Of a stretch of 64,000 nucleotides of DNA, positions 36,158 through 47,326 are shown piece by piece. Below the pieces are notes generated by a model. It searched no databases, was not told where the DNA came from, and was given only the letters and a program-made list of their open reading frames with translations. The stretch's first letter is position 1; each line of letters starts with the position of its first letter. Location: positions 36,322,409-36,386,408 of the forward strand of contig JALGQZ010000009.1 of NCBI GenBank assembly GCA_023105745.1. The letters run 5' to 3'. The translations under genes and the position numbers were made by a program. Source of the DNA: Austropuccinia psidii. Taxonomy: Eukaryota > Basidiomycota > Pucciniomycetes > Pucciniales > Sphaerophragmiaceae.

Positions 36158-38349
36158 ATGTCATCAGTAGCACCTTCTCAACAAACCACTGCAAGTGAAG
36201 CCGATGCTACAACTCAACCATCTATCAGCAAAGCCACAACTCACCAAAAACGTTCCTGGGTGTGGGTTTTCTTTACAGAGTACGATGATTCTTACGTTGA
36301 ATGCCAAGTCACAAATCAATCAGGAGTCCCTTGCAAAAAAAAACTCAAACGCGATCGAACAGGGAGCACCAAGTCCATGACCGATCATCTCAATGCTCTT
36401 CACAATCTGCATAACCCAAAGAAACAATGTGTCAGCAGTGGTACTCTTGACAAGTTTGTGCAAAGTTGGCATCCAAAAGGGGTGAGTATTTTAAGATAAC
36501 TGTTCCATTTTATCAATAATCATACTTATTTATTTGAACAGCCTTTGTCCGTAGAATCCTTAAAAACTGCCCTCTTGTACTTCATTGCCGAGTGTGATCT
36601 ACCTTTATTGCTGGTTGAATCTCCTGCATTTCATACTCTTCTGGAGTTGTGCAATTCATCAATCTTGAATATTCTTGTGCGTTGGGCTGCTCTCACTTCA
36701 CATCTATCAAAGATGTATTTTTTCCATCAAGAACACCTTTGCAACATACTTTCCGACAACAACACCTTTGTATCATTCACAACCAACACTTGGACAAGTC
36801 CAAACGTGAGGGCTTTTATGGCTGTCACAGCTCACTTCCTCAATAAAGACTTCAACTTACAATCTATAATTTTGGGCCTAATCGAACTCAATGGTAAGTA
36901 ATCTCACCAATATTTACATAATGTTGGCCTGATATTCTTATCGGGTTTCTTAGGGGATCATTCAGGAGCATCACTAGCCCAACACTTCATGGAGATACTC
37001 AGGCAATATAACTTGGAAGATCGAATTATCTCAATTACCTCTGATAATGCCTCAGTCAACACACGAATGGCCAACATCATCCAAACTATGACACCGGCCT
37101 TCTCTGCCGACACCCAAGCCATTGGGTGTATGGCTCATACTCTCCATCTGGCTGCCCAAGATGGATTGAATACTTTGGCCCAGCCTCTTCCTTCTTCAGG
37201 TTTGCATCAGAATGATGAATTGGACGTTCCTGGCCCAATGTCAATCGCAAGCATTGTTGACCAACCAGATGGAACGGACTTGAACTAAGGTTCAATAATT
37301 TCCTGAATCACACAACTGGGCTCTTATTTACGCCAGAGCCCCCAACGACGTGAACGATTTGTCACCACCGTGAAGCTTTTCCACGATGATATCAAATCCA
37401 ACATGTTGTTGACGAACGTTTGCACACGATGGAATTCCACATACATAATGCTTGAGCGTGCCTTATCACTGAAAGAGGCATATAATCAGTTCTGTGCCCC
37501 AGCTAATATGGAACAATATTGCCTCACCTTGCTCGAATGGGACAAAGTCAAGTTTATGATTAGCTTCCTTCAGCCACTTGATGAAGCGACAGGAATAATT
37601 TGTGGGTCGAAATACCCCACAATTAAGTATGCTTTACCCCTCTACATCTCATTGATCAGACGCATTCATCAGGTGAGTTGTCTCATGTCCCCCAGCTATA
37701 TAAAATCTCACTAAGCCCATGATTATGCGCATAGGCTTGTGGAAATTACGATGTTCAGCAAATCGAGCCTGCAGCAGCGCAAATGACTACAAAGCTCAAC
37801 AAATATCTTCAAATTTTGCTTTGCAAGAAGCCTGTAATCTATGCTTCAATTCTGGACCCTCGGATCAAGATGAAATTTTTTGAGAAGCATGACCTCACTC
37901 TGGCTCAGTTTGGAACATCAGCAAGCCAACTATCAACCATCTTTGAAGAAGAGGCTAAGCAACACTTCAATGGTCTGATGAACCCACTTCCATGGAATAC
38001 AGAGAAGGAGGCAACTGGGCTATTTGATGAAATGTACCCCCCCACACCACAGGAGGGAAATACATTAGAAGGTGAACTGTTACACTTTTTTTCTGAACCT
38101 GCTGAGCCGAAGACAACCAATGTATTGCTTTTCTGGAAGTCGCGAGGATCAATCTTCCCCACCCTTGCACAGATGGCGCATAAGTATTTGGCCATATCTG
38201 CTACCAGTGCTCCTTCCGAAAGGGTTTTTTCAGGAGGTAGGAAGATAATCACTTATCAGAGGGCTTCCTTATCAGCCACTCATGTAGAGCAATTGGCCTG
38301 TGTAAAAAATTGGGGGCGTGTGTTTGGGCATGTCTATTGTAATGATTGA
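36158..38349 (+). pseudogene. hAT-1 transposase, four exons, two nonsense codons
   Basis: Cut-and-paste transposase acting in the nucleus on the TIRs. Exons 36158-36481, 36542-36893, 36954-37672 and 37735-38349 total 2010 nt (669 codons plus stop), with three GT-AG introns of 60, 60 and 62 nt and consistent phases. A BED zinc finger lies near residues 34-82 (Trp34, Cys49, Cys59, His77, His82). The core includes ITSDNASVN (DNA-handling Asp region) and GCMAHTLHLAAQD. The C-terminal dimerisation domain has LLFWKSRGSIFPTLAQMA and SATSAPSERVFS. Two in-frame stops lie close together at 37286-37288 (TAA) and 37304-37306 (TGA); both could come from C-to-T changes at CAA and CGA. Otherwise the frame is intact, which is unusual here. 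Confidence 0.92.
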
Positions 38350-38598
38350 TTGAATTGCTTTCAGCTTATTTAATTCTTTTATTCTTTTTTATGTCTATTT
38401 TGAGAGGCTTATATTGCCGTAATACTACATCCTATATTGCCATAATACTACACAGAAACAATTGGAGACCTGATTGCTATGTTTCTTATAACGATCCTCG
38501 TCCCCTGACAACCCCACATTGAGTTTGCTCAAAAAGAGTGGCCCCTGGCCCCGCTTCTGACGGGTTCTCCGGAGGGGAATCCTCGATTAGCCTCCTCT

Positions 38599-38612
38599 GG
38601 GGGACACCCTTA
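38599..38612 (-). repeat. hAT-1 right terminal inverted repeat
   Basis: Plus strand GGGGGACACCCTTA, the inverted counterpart of 35825-35838. Confidence 0.9.
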
Positions 38613-38620
38613 GTGGGGAT
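38613..38620. repeat. hAT-1 target-site duplication, right
   Basis: GTGGGGAT, identical to 35817-35824. Confidence 0.95.
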
Positions 38621-38993
38621 TGAGTAATGTAACACTATGCTAACTTATATGTAAGTGTTTTGTTTATGTCAAGACATGTAACACATGATGTTGTAAGAGT
38701 AATGGTATCACTTATGTAATATTACACATGTTTATTCATATTGAATATTTAGACAAGCTGCATTATCTTTAAGCATATTCTTGTACCTAGTATAGAGTGT
38801 ATAGTATCATTTCTCTTCTTTAATCCATGATATCTAGAAAATTATTGACATTATGGGGTTGAGGCAATATGTGACTATAGGTAAAATTTGATGTAGATTC
38901 CAGTGGAATACTTATTTTTATTATTTTAAGACAATTCTCTTCTTTTTTCAATTTTTTTTTACTTTTATCTTTCACTTTTTATCTTTATTTTCT

Positions 38994-39018
38994 TTATATA
39001 TATATATATATATATATT
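38994..39018. repeat. (TA)n microsatellite
   Basis: About twelve TA units, followed by ATTATTATTATGATTATTG. Lies between hAT-1 and the hAT-2 core. Confidence 0.9.
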
Positions 39019-39403
39019 ATTATTATGATTATTGATCAAAGTTTTAGCTTGGAAATTGTGGATTTGAACCTTGGAAGAACTGGTATGGAATACCACAGCA
39101 CATTTTCTTGCAAATTCCTTCTTGGTACCTTGGGTTGAGCAAGGTGGCAATTAAGGTGTTGTTATTCTCCATTTTGATCTGGATGTATTTCTCAAGCTTT
39201 GTTTGTGCAGCATGACATGCTCACCTCCATGTATGAGGGCTGACCTTCTCATAGTGCATGAGCCAATTAATCATCACATGGTAATATGGGAGCACTAAGT
39301 TCTTGATAGGGAGTTTTGCTTGGAAGACATTGCAGAATCTTTTGAAGAGGCTTGATATAGGCTCCATGACTTCCATGGCACTCCATACCTCCTTGGTGAG
39401 ATA

Positions 39404-40465
39404 TTAATTACTACCTTCATTGGAATTGCTGTACAATTGAATGCTGAGCTTTAGTTGCTGAGCCCTTTGGATCTGGTGTAAGAAGAAATTCCAGCGCGTC
39501 ATAGGTATGTTGATTGGTAAGACCTTGGTATTGCAAGTATTATTGTGATGGTGAATGAATGCATTATGTTTCTTCCCTGAGCCTTTGATATGGGAGCACA
39601 AGTCTCTCAAAGCGCAAACAATCATGTATCAGATTGAAGAAAATGATTAGTATTTGGGCAATTGATTACCCATGTGTGGCAGGCCAACCCCCATGCTCAT
39701 TGGGTATTCCAGATGTGTTTGGATTGATAGGACCAGTGGAAATGATTGATAAGGCTGATGATGTGTCTTATGTTTCCAATGTGATCTGGTCCATATGATG
39801 AGGCCTGTTTTTTTGGGGAGCTGGCATTTTTGGATTTTGGATCTTTTTAATGGTTGCTACATAACCATTAGAGTGCAATGTTGGTCACCTGCAGTAAATT
39901 GAAAAGTATCATGATTGCTTACCTTGCATCTCCTTAGTAGTTACAGCATCTTCATCTTCATTATCTTCAATAGGGGCCAGATACACCACAAGGTAATTGT
40001 CAAAAAATTTGTAATCTTCATCAGTAAGCTCCCCCATGATGGATAAAAACTTCTTTGCCACTAAATTCAACATGTGATAGGCACAATGATGATATTGATA
40101 TTCTGCTGGCCAAGTAATGCTAACACCTTGAAATTTGTTCCCAGGGCATTGATCATTGCACTATTGAAGGCTGCATTATCACCAGTAATACTATATAGTT
40201 GATGAACTAGGCCTCGCTCGGATAAGGACTCCCAAACACTCCAAGCCAATGATTGACCAGTGTGGGACCCATTAAGAGTCTTGAAAGCTATATCACGCAA
40301 ATTAATTAGCTCAACACAAAAAAAGACCCTGTATAGATGGAGAGAGCTTACCTTGAATGACAAAAGACTTTTGTGAAAAAGAAATCTAAGGGGTTCAATC
40401 CATTGACCTACCATGGCAATATAAGATTGGCTTTGATCTTTTGTTGTCCAGAAATCAATGGCCAT
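39404..40465 (-). pseudogene. hAT-2 transposase core
   Basis: Segment 40465-40067 reads MAIDFWTTKDQSQSYIAMVG, then YSITGDNAAFNSAM, the typical hAT motifs around the first catalytic region (D-x-WT and ITxDNAxxN). Segment 39625-39404 continues with ALRDLCSHIKGSGKK and PMTRWNFFLHQIQRAQQL, matching the TRWNS region that follows in the family. Reading frames are interrupted and exon limits are unclear. Confidence 0.72.
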
Positions 40466-40506
40466 GGTAATTTAAGCACCATTGGAAAATTGGGCTATTT
40501 CTTTGA

Positions 40507-41349
40507 TTAGCTCTTGTTTGCATTCAAAGTATAGCTGAGTAGCAATGGTAGCAATTGTTCATTGTTTTGGCCAGATGAAATTGGGACATAATTGAGCCAA
40601 GACACTTCTGAGCCTACATGTTTCAAATATGGAAGATGATAGTTGAATGGCCACAATGGTTTCAAAAAGGGATTTCTGAAGGGTTCCTTGTTCTTCAGCA
40701 GCAAGTTTGGCACCAAGGTTTGGATCAATTGAACCTGGTGATTTGCCTTCCCATGCAGTGAACCAACCAACACATTTTGCTGGTGTTTGTTAAGATTTGA
40801 GGTGTTCTGACCAATCATACCAATGGTTACACTTTGAAAAAGAATTTTTAGGTTATATCAAAAAAATCTAACACTTTAATAGTCATTGAGCTTACCTGCA
40901 ATGATTACATTTATACATGTAACAAAACATTTGACAATCTTCAAGCCACTCCCCATTGGGGCACATTTTCTGCAAATAAATTGAAATTATCAGTCTGCCC
41001 ATTATAGATCAATGGGGACACTTACCTCAAAGTACTCATAAACATTTGAGCAGATGAATCATTGCTTGATAGTCTTTGAAGGGGCAGTGGCTAGCAAATT
41101 CCCATCAGAGAAGGGGCCACTAGTTGCCTTCATATAGTTGTCCTCATAAGGATCATACTGGTCTGATGTCTGTGAGTCATTACCAAGTGATATCATCTTG
41201 ACTGAAGACTCTGCTTGTACTGAAACATGAAAAATTAGGATTCAATTGACAGTAAAATAAGAAGGCTTTCAGATAAAACAATTGGCTGGACTCACCAGAA
41301 GCCTTATATATATCTTGAACCAAGTTCTTGACTTGGAAATGAAGATCCA
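40507..41349 (-). pseudogene. hAT-2 transposase N-terminus with BED-like finger
   Basis: From an ATG at 41349 the frame starts MDLHFQVKNLVQDIYKAS and meets GTGAGT. Later pieces carry FCYMYKCNHC and then NTSNLNKHQQNV, that is the Cys-x2-Cys and SNLxKH parts of a BED finger, separated by an intron-like GTAAGC stretch. The remaining part to 40507 is open and leads toward the core. Several stops interrupt it. The finger would bind the element ends. Confidence 0.6.
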
Positions 41350-42040
41350 TGGTGAGTGTCTGGGGTTATATACAGAATAGGTGGATGGGTGGTGTGGGTT
41401 TGAAGGTTAGTTAATGAGAAATTTGTCAAGAGAGGTATGTTGGTTGGTAATCTGAAAAGGCTGGAACTAGATTAGATTGGTGAGATAGACAGGTATTTGG
41501 CAAGTGCATGGAAAAAAAATGTAAGAAAATATAAAATAAGCATTGTTGTGATGAATGGGAGAAAGTTATGTTAGAAAATATAAAATAAGACTTGTTGGAA
41601 CAAATGGGAGACAGTTATCTGTGTGGTGTAGAGCATGAAGGAAGTTGTTATGTTTGGTGACAATAGCTGAATCAAAAGTTGGGTTAGTGGGTGGTGCCAT
41701 AGAAGTATAGCAGTTGGCACCAAGAGCGCTAGGGAGTTTAAGTATAGACAAGCAAAAAAGTTGGGAACTCTGTACTCATTAGTGAGATACTGTGTTAAAA
41801 GAATATTTGGTGAGTATTTAATGACCATACTCACCGCATTGTCACCACTGGTGTGTACATTAAATTGGTTTTTTTACTTGGGAGTAAGACAATCTGGCTT
41901 TAAAAGCCACTACACAGGGAGCCAATTTCTTGGCTGGTCAACAAGATCCTCTGACCTGGTTTCAAAAAAACCAGACCAGAATCCAACTCAAAAATTCTCA
42001 ACAATTGCTTTGTTTCTTTTAATTTTTTTATTTACCAAGA
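41350..42040. other. Spacer between hAT-2 and the LINE
   Basis: Holds a two-copy 49 bp tandem duplication (41525-41573 and 41574-41622, each starting GAAAATATAAAATAAG). The 5' untranslated part of the LINE must begin somewhere here. No separate gene seen. Confidence 0.5.
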
Positions 42041-43750
42041 TGAGAAGCTCCAACTCAGCTCCATCTAGTGCATCAATAGATCTATATGAAGCTCAAATAC
42101 AGGCTGAAGAGGAAGAAATTCTGCAATTAGCCTCAAAATTAAAGAAGGCAAATGTGGAAATTTTTTGTAAAAAGACTCTCCATACTTCCCAGTCTAAATT
42201 AGAAAAAAAAACACCAAGAACTTAGGGAAAAGTTAACCCACAAAAAGCACAAGCCCAATTCAACTGTGAGCCCTTGTATTTGGGGGCTTCCCAACTCTAA
42301 CCACTACCTCACCACCCTTCACTCACCCACCAAAAAAGAACAACAATAAAATCAATCACAAAAAAACCACCATCATCGCCATTGGACCACCACTATTCTT
42401 CCACATTTCTCTTCCCTTACTTCTACCTCCCTGGTACCTACTCTTAATAAACCTGTGCAATTCATGAGCCCTAGCCCAGCTCATACCAAACCACCCCCCT
42501 CTCAGCTAGTGTTGCTGATGAACCCCACTCCATACCCCCCCAAAAAGATGATCATATGATCATCCCAGAAGTTTACAAAAGCAAGCCTGGTTTCCTCACC
42601 CAAACTCAAAACAAGACTCAATTGTGCATTCTAGCTATTATCCTTCAAAAAATATAAAATATAGGAAAAGAGGAAGCTGACATGACTCTATTTATAGCTA
42701 TGAAAACATTAATAACATACCTAAACAATCAAATTGATGAGCTAGTGGAAAAGAAATCAAAAATGGTGAAGGTTATAAATGATTTGATAGCTAAACTAGA
42801 CAAAAGAAATATGAAACAGACAACTACAAACAATATGGTAAGCATGTTCTTACCTGAATCGCCCCAAACAACAACAACCCTGTCCTTTGCAATAATAACA
42901 GCCAGAGCCCCAAGCACAGATAACGCAACTCTCCCCAAGTGTACACCTAAACAAAATCCAAGAACTCAACCAATTTTCAAAAATTCCACATTTCCATCTG
43001 AACAAAAGTTGGGGCACCAAAACCCTTCGAAAAGAAGACCCCACAAGAAGCATGCAACAAGATCAATAAAGCACTAATGGACATTAACGCAATCTGTGAC
43101 AACATACCCATTAGAATAAAAGCCTTCACAAAATACCCATTGGGCAATATTAAACTCTATACCAAATCAAGGGTGGAATCACACTGGCTGCTAGAGAACA
43201 GAGAAGACCCCCTTTTTGTAAAATCACCCCCACCTTTCCTGTTATCGTCCATTCTTGCCCAACATATGTAGATGCTGAAGATGATATTTGTAAAAACAGT
43301 CTCCTACAAGAAAATAAAATAAAAAAGGAAGACGTAGACAGGATACAATGGCTAGGTCACCCTAAAGAAGAAGGCAAATCTCACGGATTAATAATTATAC
43401 ACCTCACCAGATTCTCAGAGGAGATCTGATCCTTGATGAGAACTTAATGAGAACAATGGCCAACACTCCGAGGCCACCACAATGTTTCAACTGCCTAAAA
43501 CAGGCCACAAAGCATATCAATTCAAGGACACCCCAACATGTTCAAAATGTGGTGACATGCACCAACCACAAGATTGTAAAGATCTGGGCTACACCCAATC
43601 CATTAGAAGGTGAGTACACTGTGTAAATCAAGATAAGCTACGCAACCAGGAAATAGACCTCTATGATGAGAAATACCGCCACTCAGACCTCAGCCAGAAA
43701 TGCCCGATCTGCTAAAAAGAAATCCAAGATCTGACCCTGCCACTAAGACT
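42041..43750 (+). pseudogene. LINE ORF1 (gag-like, CCHC knuckles), broken
   Basis: Starts MRSSNSAPSSAS, followed by an acidic helix (EAQIQAEEEEILQLASKL), probably a coiled coil for RNP assembly. A further open piece (42682-43077) is Lys- and Thr-rich. Near 43480-43640 two zinc knuckles can be read across a frameshift: CFNCLK then GHKAYQF, with the last Cys as Phe, and CSKCGDMHQPQDC. More Cys pairs follow (CPIC near 43710). Several stops and shifts interrupt the protein. Confidence 0.75.
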
Positions 43751-45312
43751 TAATGGCTAATAAGACCCCAATAATCAACACAACAAGACTAGTAACAACA
43801 ACCAAGGAACTGGAGGATGAAAAATCCCCCCTGGAACATAACTGTAATTTACTTGTGACACACCCACACTTAGATCTCTCTTTTCTCCAACTGAACTGCC
43901 ATAAAAGATACAATAACACTTTGAGTGTCCTTAACTCAGAACTAACTCATACTGCCTTTCTTCTCCAGGAACCTTGGGTTAATCAACACAACCGGCTCCT
44001 GCCAGCGCACCAAAACTGGCACAGAATAACACCCACAGAAAATCCTAAAAAGAAATAAGACTTACCCCAAGCCTGCATATACATCAACAAATGCATCCCA
44101 TCTCACCAGATCATAACTCAGAAACAAGAAACTACCTTCCTAGCTGAAACGAAACTAATCAATATCTCTGAATCTATATGGTGGATCACCCTCCTCTCAA
44201 TATACAACCAACCAACCACCTTCCCTGGCCTTGAGATTTTGAGTTGATGGCTACAAACAGAGGCCTCCCAACAAACTCCAATCTACAACACCCACACTGG
44301 AACCCACCTGGGTAAACCCACACCCACTCCCAAGGAAGAGTGCTGATCAAAGCATCCAGAAGGAAAGGTTTTCACCTGATCTCACCCAAACACACTCCAA
44401 ACTTCCTGGGATTGATGTGAAGACCCATGACAATAGATCTAACCTGGGAAAACCACATAAGCAGAAACCTCCTGCCAGTAACACAAGTCCAACTTAATAA
44501 TCACTCATCTGATCACCATCCAATACTAACAAAAATCACCCCTCCAATTACAACACCACACCAACCACCAAAGCATTTATCAATGCACATTGATAAACTT
44601 CAACCATAGAGTTTTCTGGAAGACCTACAATCTTACCTCCCCTGTTACTCAAACACCTCTACAAATGACCCCATCACAGGAACTAACAATGGAAATAACA
44701 ACAGCCTACAACAACAAGGGAAACTGGGTAACAACCAAAACCACAATATTCAAAGCTTTGTGGGACAAAGACCAACTAAATCCTCTAGTCTACCAAAGGA
44801 ACTGAGAAAGAAGGCAGATGCTGAAATGCCAAACCAAAGAAGAATACTACCACCAACAACATCACTTAAAACAAAAAGTCTTAGAACTCAAGAACAACAA
44901 CTGGAGGAAGTTCCTGGTTGACAAAGGCCCTGGCCACGCGTATCAAACCTACAAGTTTACAAAAAACAGACAAGGGTGTCAGATCGGCTCACTGAGAAAC
45001 CAAGAGGGTGGATAAACTTCAGATATCTCCAAAAATAATTACTCCTCTTCTGCGGCACCTTGATAGTGGAAAATACAGAAAACAACAAAGTATACCAACC
45101 CAACACCCACCAAGTACCCCACTATAGTTTCCCCCAATCACCAGAGATGAGGTGAAAAGAGCAATATACAACCTCCCAAGAAAGAAGGCCCCAGGGCCAG
45201 ATGGTATACCAAATTAACTACTAAAATTATCACAACACTTACTGAAACCACTTCTAACTGATCTGTACAACCTTTTCCTTAAACAGGGATCATACCCAAA
45301 CAGATGGAGAGA

Positions 45313-45317
45313 GGCCC
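45313..45317. repeat. Solo LTR target duplication, left
   Basis: GGCCC, repeated at 47322-47326. Confidence 0.93.
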
Positions 45318-47321
45318 TGTAAGGTTTGACTATGAAACAATAAGTAAAAATTACTAATATTTTAGTTATTGTACTCTGAATGTCCTTATAAATGAAAATA
45401 ATAAGATAAAAATAATTATAATAATAAAAAATTATTATAATTATTGCGTAGAAAATTATTATAATTATTGCGTAAAAATAACTATATTATTAAATAAATA
45501 TAATAATAAAATTTATATTATGAAAGAATAATATAATAAATAAATATATTAATATTCAAGAATTAATATATTTAAAAAAAACTATTATTGTTACCAATGA
45601 ATAATAAAGGCGTAAAAAATTGTTTTTTATTAATAAAAACAATTAATAACTAAAATATTACTGATATTAAAGCTATATATTAATATAAATACTATTTATA
45701 TTAATTGAAGAATTATTAATAGTAATAATAGAGAAAAATTATTATAATAAGAGAAAATAACCTACTTTCAAAGCTTAATATAATAATTTTGGAAGAATTT
45801 ACACAAAATAATGTAAATATAACTTAAATAAATTGTATTTAATGATAAAAATAAAAGAAATTACAAATTTTCTTGATTTTATGTGGAAATGAGATCTTTA
45901 AGAGAATTATAACAAAAAAGGTGAACAATTGAAGTAAACACATCAAAAATGATGATTATAATAAAGATTACCTTTTTTCTTTCATAATATAAAATATTTA
46001 TATATAAAGAATAAAGATTTTACCTTTTGATTTAATTGTTTCATTGTTTTGATGCATCTGAGGGGAAAATACAGCAAAAAGAGCTCTATTTATAGTAAAT
46101 ACCTCCCTTCTAGAGTCCAGTAGGCTTCTAGTAAACGGATAATGATGGTATATACTAGAAATTCTTAGTATTTTAAGGTTTAGTGATGATTACGTCTTGA
46201 TCAGACCATCTTATCTCATTATTATGCCATTATTTAGAGTTATCACTATAGCTCTAAGTTTGAAGACATCATAGGCTTGGAAGAAGCCTAAAATTCATTG
46301 ATTTTATTAGTATTAATCATAATACAATAGTATTCACAAGTTTTAACACTTTTATACCTGTTAAATTCAAAATAAAATTACAGTGAGTGATCATAAATGA
46401 TCAATTTTAAGCTTAAAATTTGATCATTAATAACTCTGAAGTTATACAGGATAAAGTTATTATGAGGGTGGAGTATAATAGCTTTGAATGTCCCTATTAA
46501 GCTGCCAAGAGCATTTCATTACATCATCAAAACACTATTTTTGATGATTTTTCTTGTAACTCATCTTTTCTGTCAAAATTCAATATTTTAAACTTCAAAC
46601 CTTGATTTCAAGGGGTTATACCTTGAATATTATAATAAAAACTACATAATTCTTCACAAATGAACTAGTAGAGTTTGACTGTCTATTTTTTTTCTAAGTT
46701 TGGACCACTTTCACAACAAAGTGGTCAACAGCTCCAATAATTTTGATCAATAAACCATTACAAGTTTTAACCTTGTTTATAGCTTGTAACATAAAGTTCA
46801 TATATGTGTTCTTACAATAATAAATGGTGAGTTTATTTTTGGTTTAACTCTCTATCATGTATATTTCAAGAGATATTAGCTAAAAACCATGAATTTGACC
46901 AAAAAAGTGCATATATTCAGCTTAATTACTTAGGTATTGACTTTAGAGAATTTTCCTGAAATTGTTTTATGTGTAGTTATTTATGGGGAAGCCAATGTTA
47001 CAATTTATTTCACATGTTTCTTCATTGGTTTCTGAGTTAAATAAGATTTTATGTCTTTTTTAGTGTATTATTACTTATTCTTCAGTAATTATTGACTTTT
47101 CAGATATGCCATAAAAATGACATATGTGTATTTTTCCATAAGGAATATAATTGTTTAATTTATTTCACATGCTTACTTACTCATTAGATTATGAGTTAAT
47201 TCAGATTTTGTACCTATTTATTGTATTTTCACTAGTTTTAAGATAATTATTATGAGTATAATCATTTTAGAGTTTTTCTTGCGACCCTTTTTGATATGTG
47301 GTCATATCTCAAAGGCTCACA
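45318..47321 (-). repeat. Solo LTR of the Gypsy-1 family, reverse
   Basis: 2004 bp. The plus strand begins TGTAAGGTTTGACTATGAAAC and ends TCTCAAAGGCTCACA, the exact reverse of the Gypsy-1 LTR ends. A perfect 5 bp duplication (GGCCC) flanks it and there is no internal region, so it arose by LTR-LTR recombination after insertion into the LINE reverse transcriptase. Confidence 0.95.
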
Positions 47322-47326
47322 GGCCC
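47322..47326. repeat. Solo LTR target duplication, right
   Basis: GGCCC, identical to 45313-45317. Confidence 0.93.

Larger units (their letters stand above)
35825..38612 (+). mobile_element. hAT-1: full-length hAT DNA transposon
   Basis: 2788 bp with terminal inverted repeats: the left end reads TAAGGCTGTTCCCC and the right end, reverse complemented, TAAGGGTGTCCCCC (two mismatches in 14). A perfect 8 bp duplication flanks it. Inside lies one transposase gene on the plus strand. CpG and GC are higher than in the surroundings, and no indel breaks the transposase, so insertion is probably recent. It lies inside the region that separates the halves of hAT-2. Confidence 0.96.
33835..41349 (-). 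mobile_element. hAT-2: old hAT element, split by nested insertions
   Basis: The minus strand carries, in the right order, a BED-type finger region (about 40507-41349), the hAT core (39404-40465) and the C-terminal dimerisation region (33835-34516). Between core and C-terminus lie AT-rich sequence, a 137 bp minisatellite and the complete hAT-1. I did not find its terminal inverted repeats or target duplication, so the true ends are unknown. Coordinates are those of the coding remnants. Confidence 0.7.

Noticed and set aside
36158..38349. Classical repeat-induced point mutation as the cause of all decay
   Set aside because: The gypsy RT changes and several stops are transversions (GAT to TAT or GTT, GAA to TAA), and CpG loss in gypsy is older than the insertions; only hAT-1, copia and LINE changes look transition-biased.
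39064..39090. Possible tRNA box B (GGTTCAAATCC, minus strand)
   Set aside because: No matching A box, cloverleaf or acceptor stem can be folded around it; it lies in hAT-2 remnant sequence.
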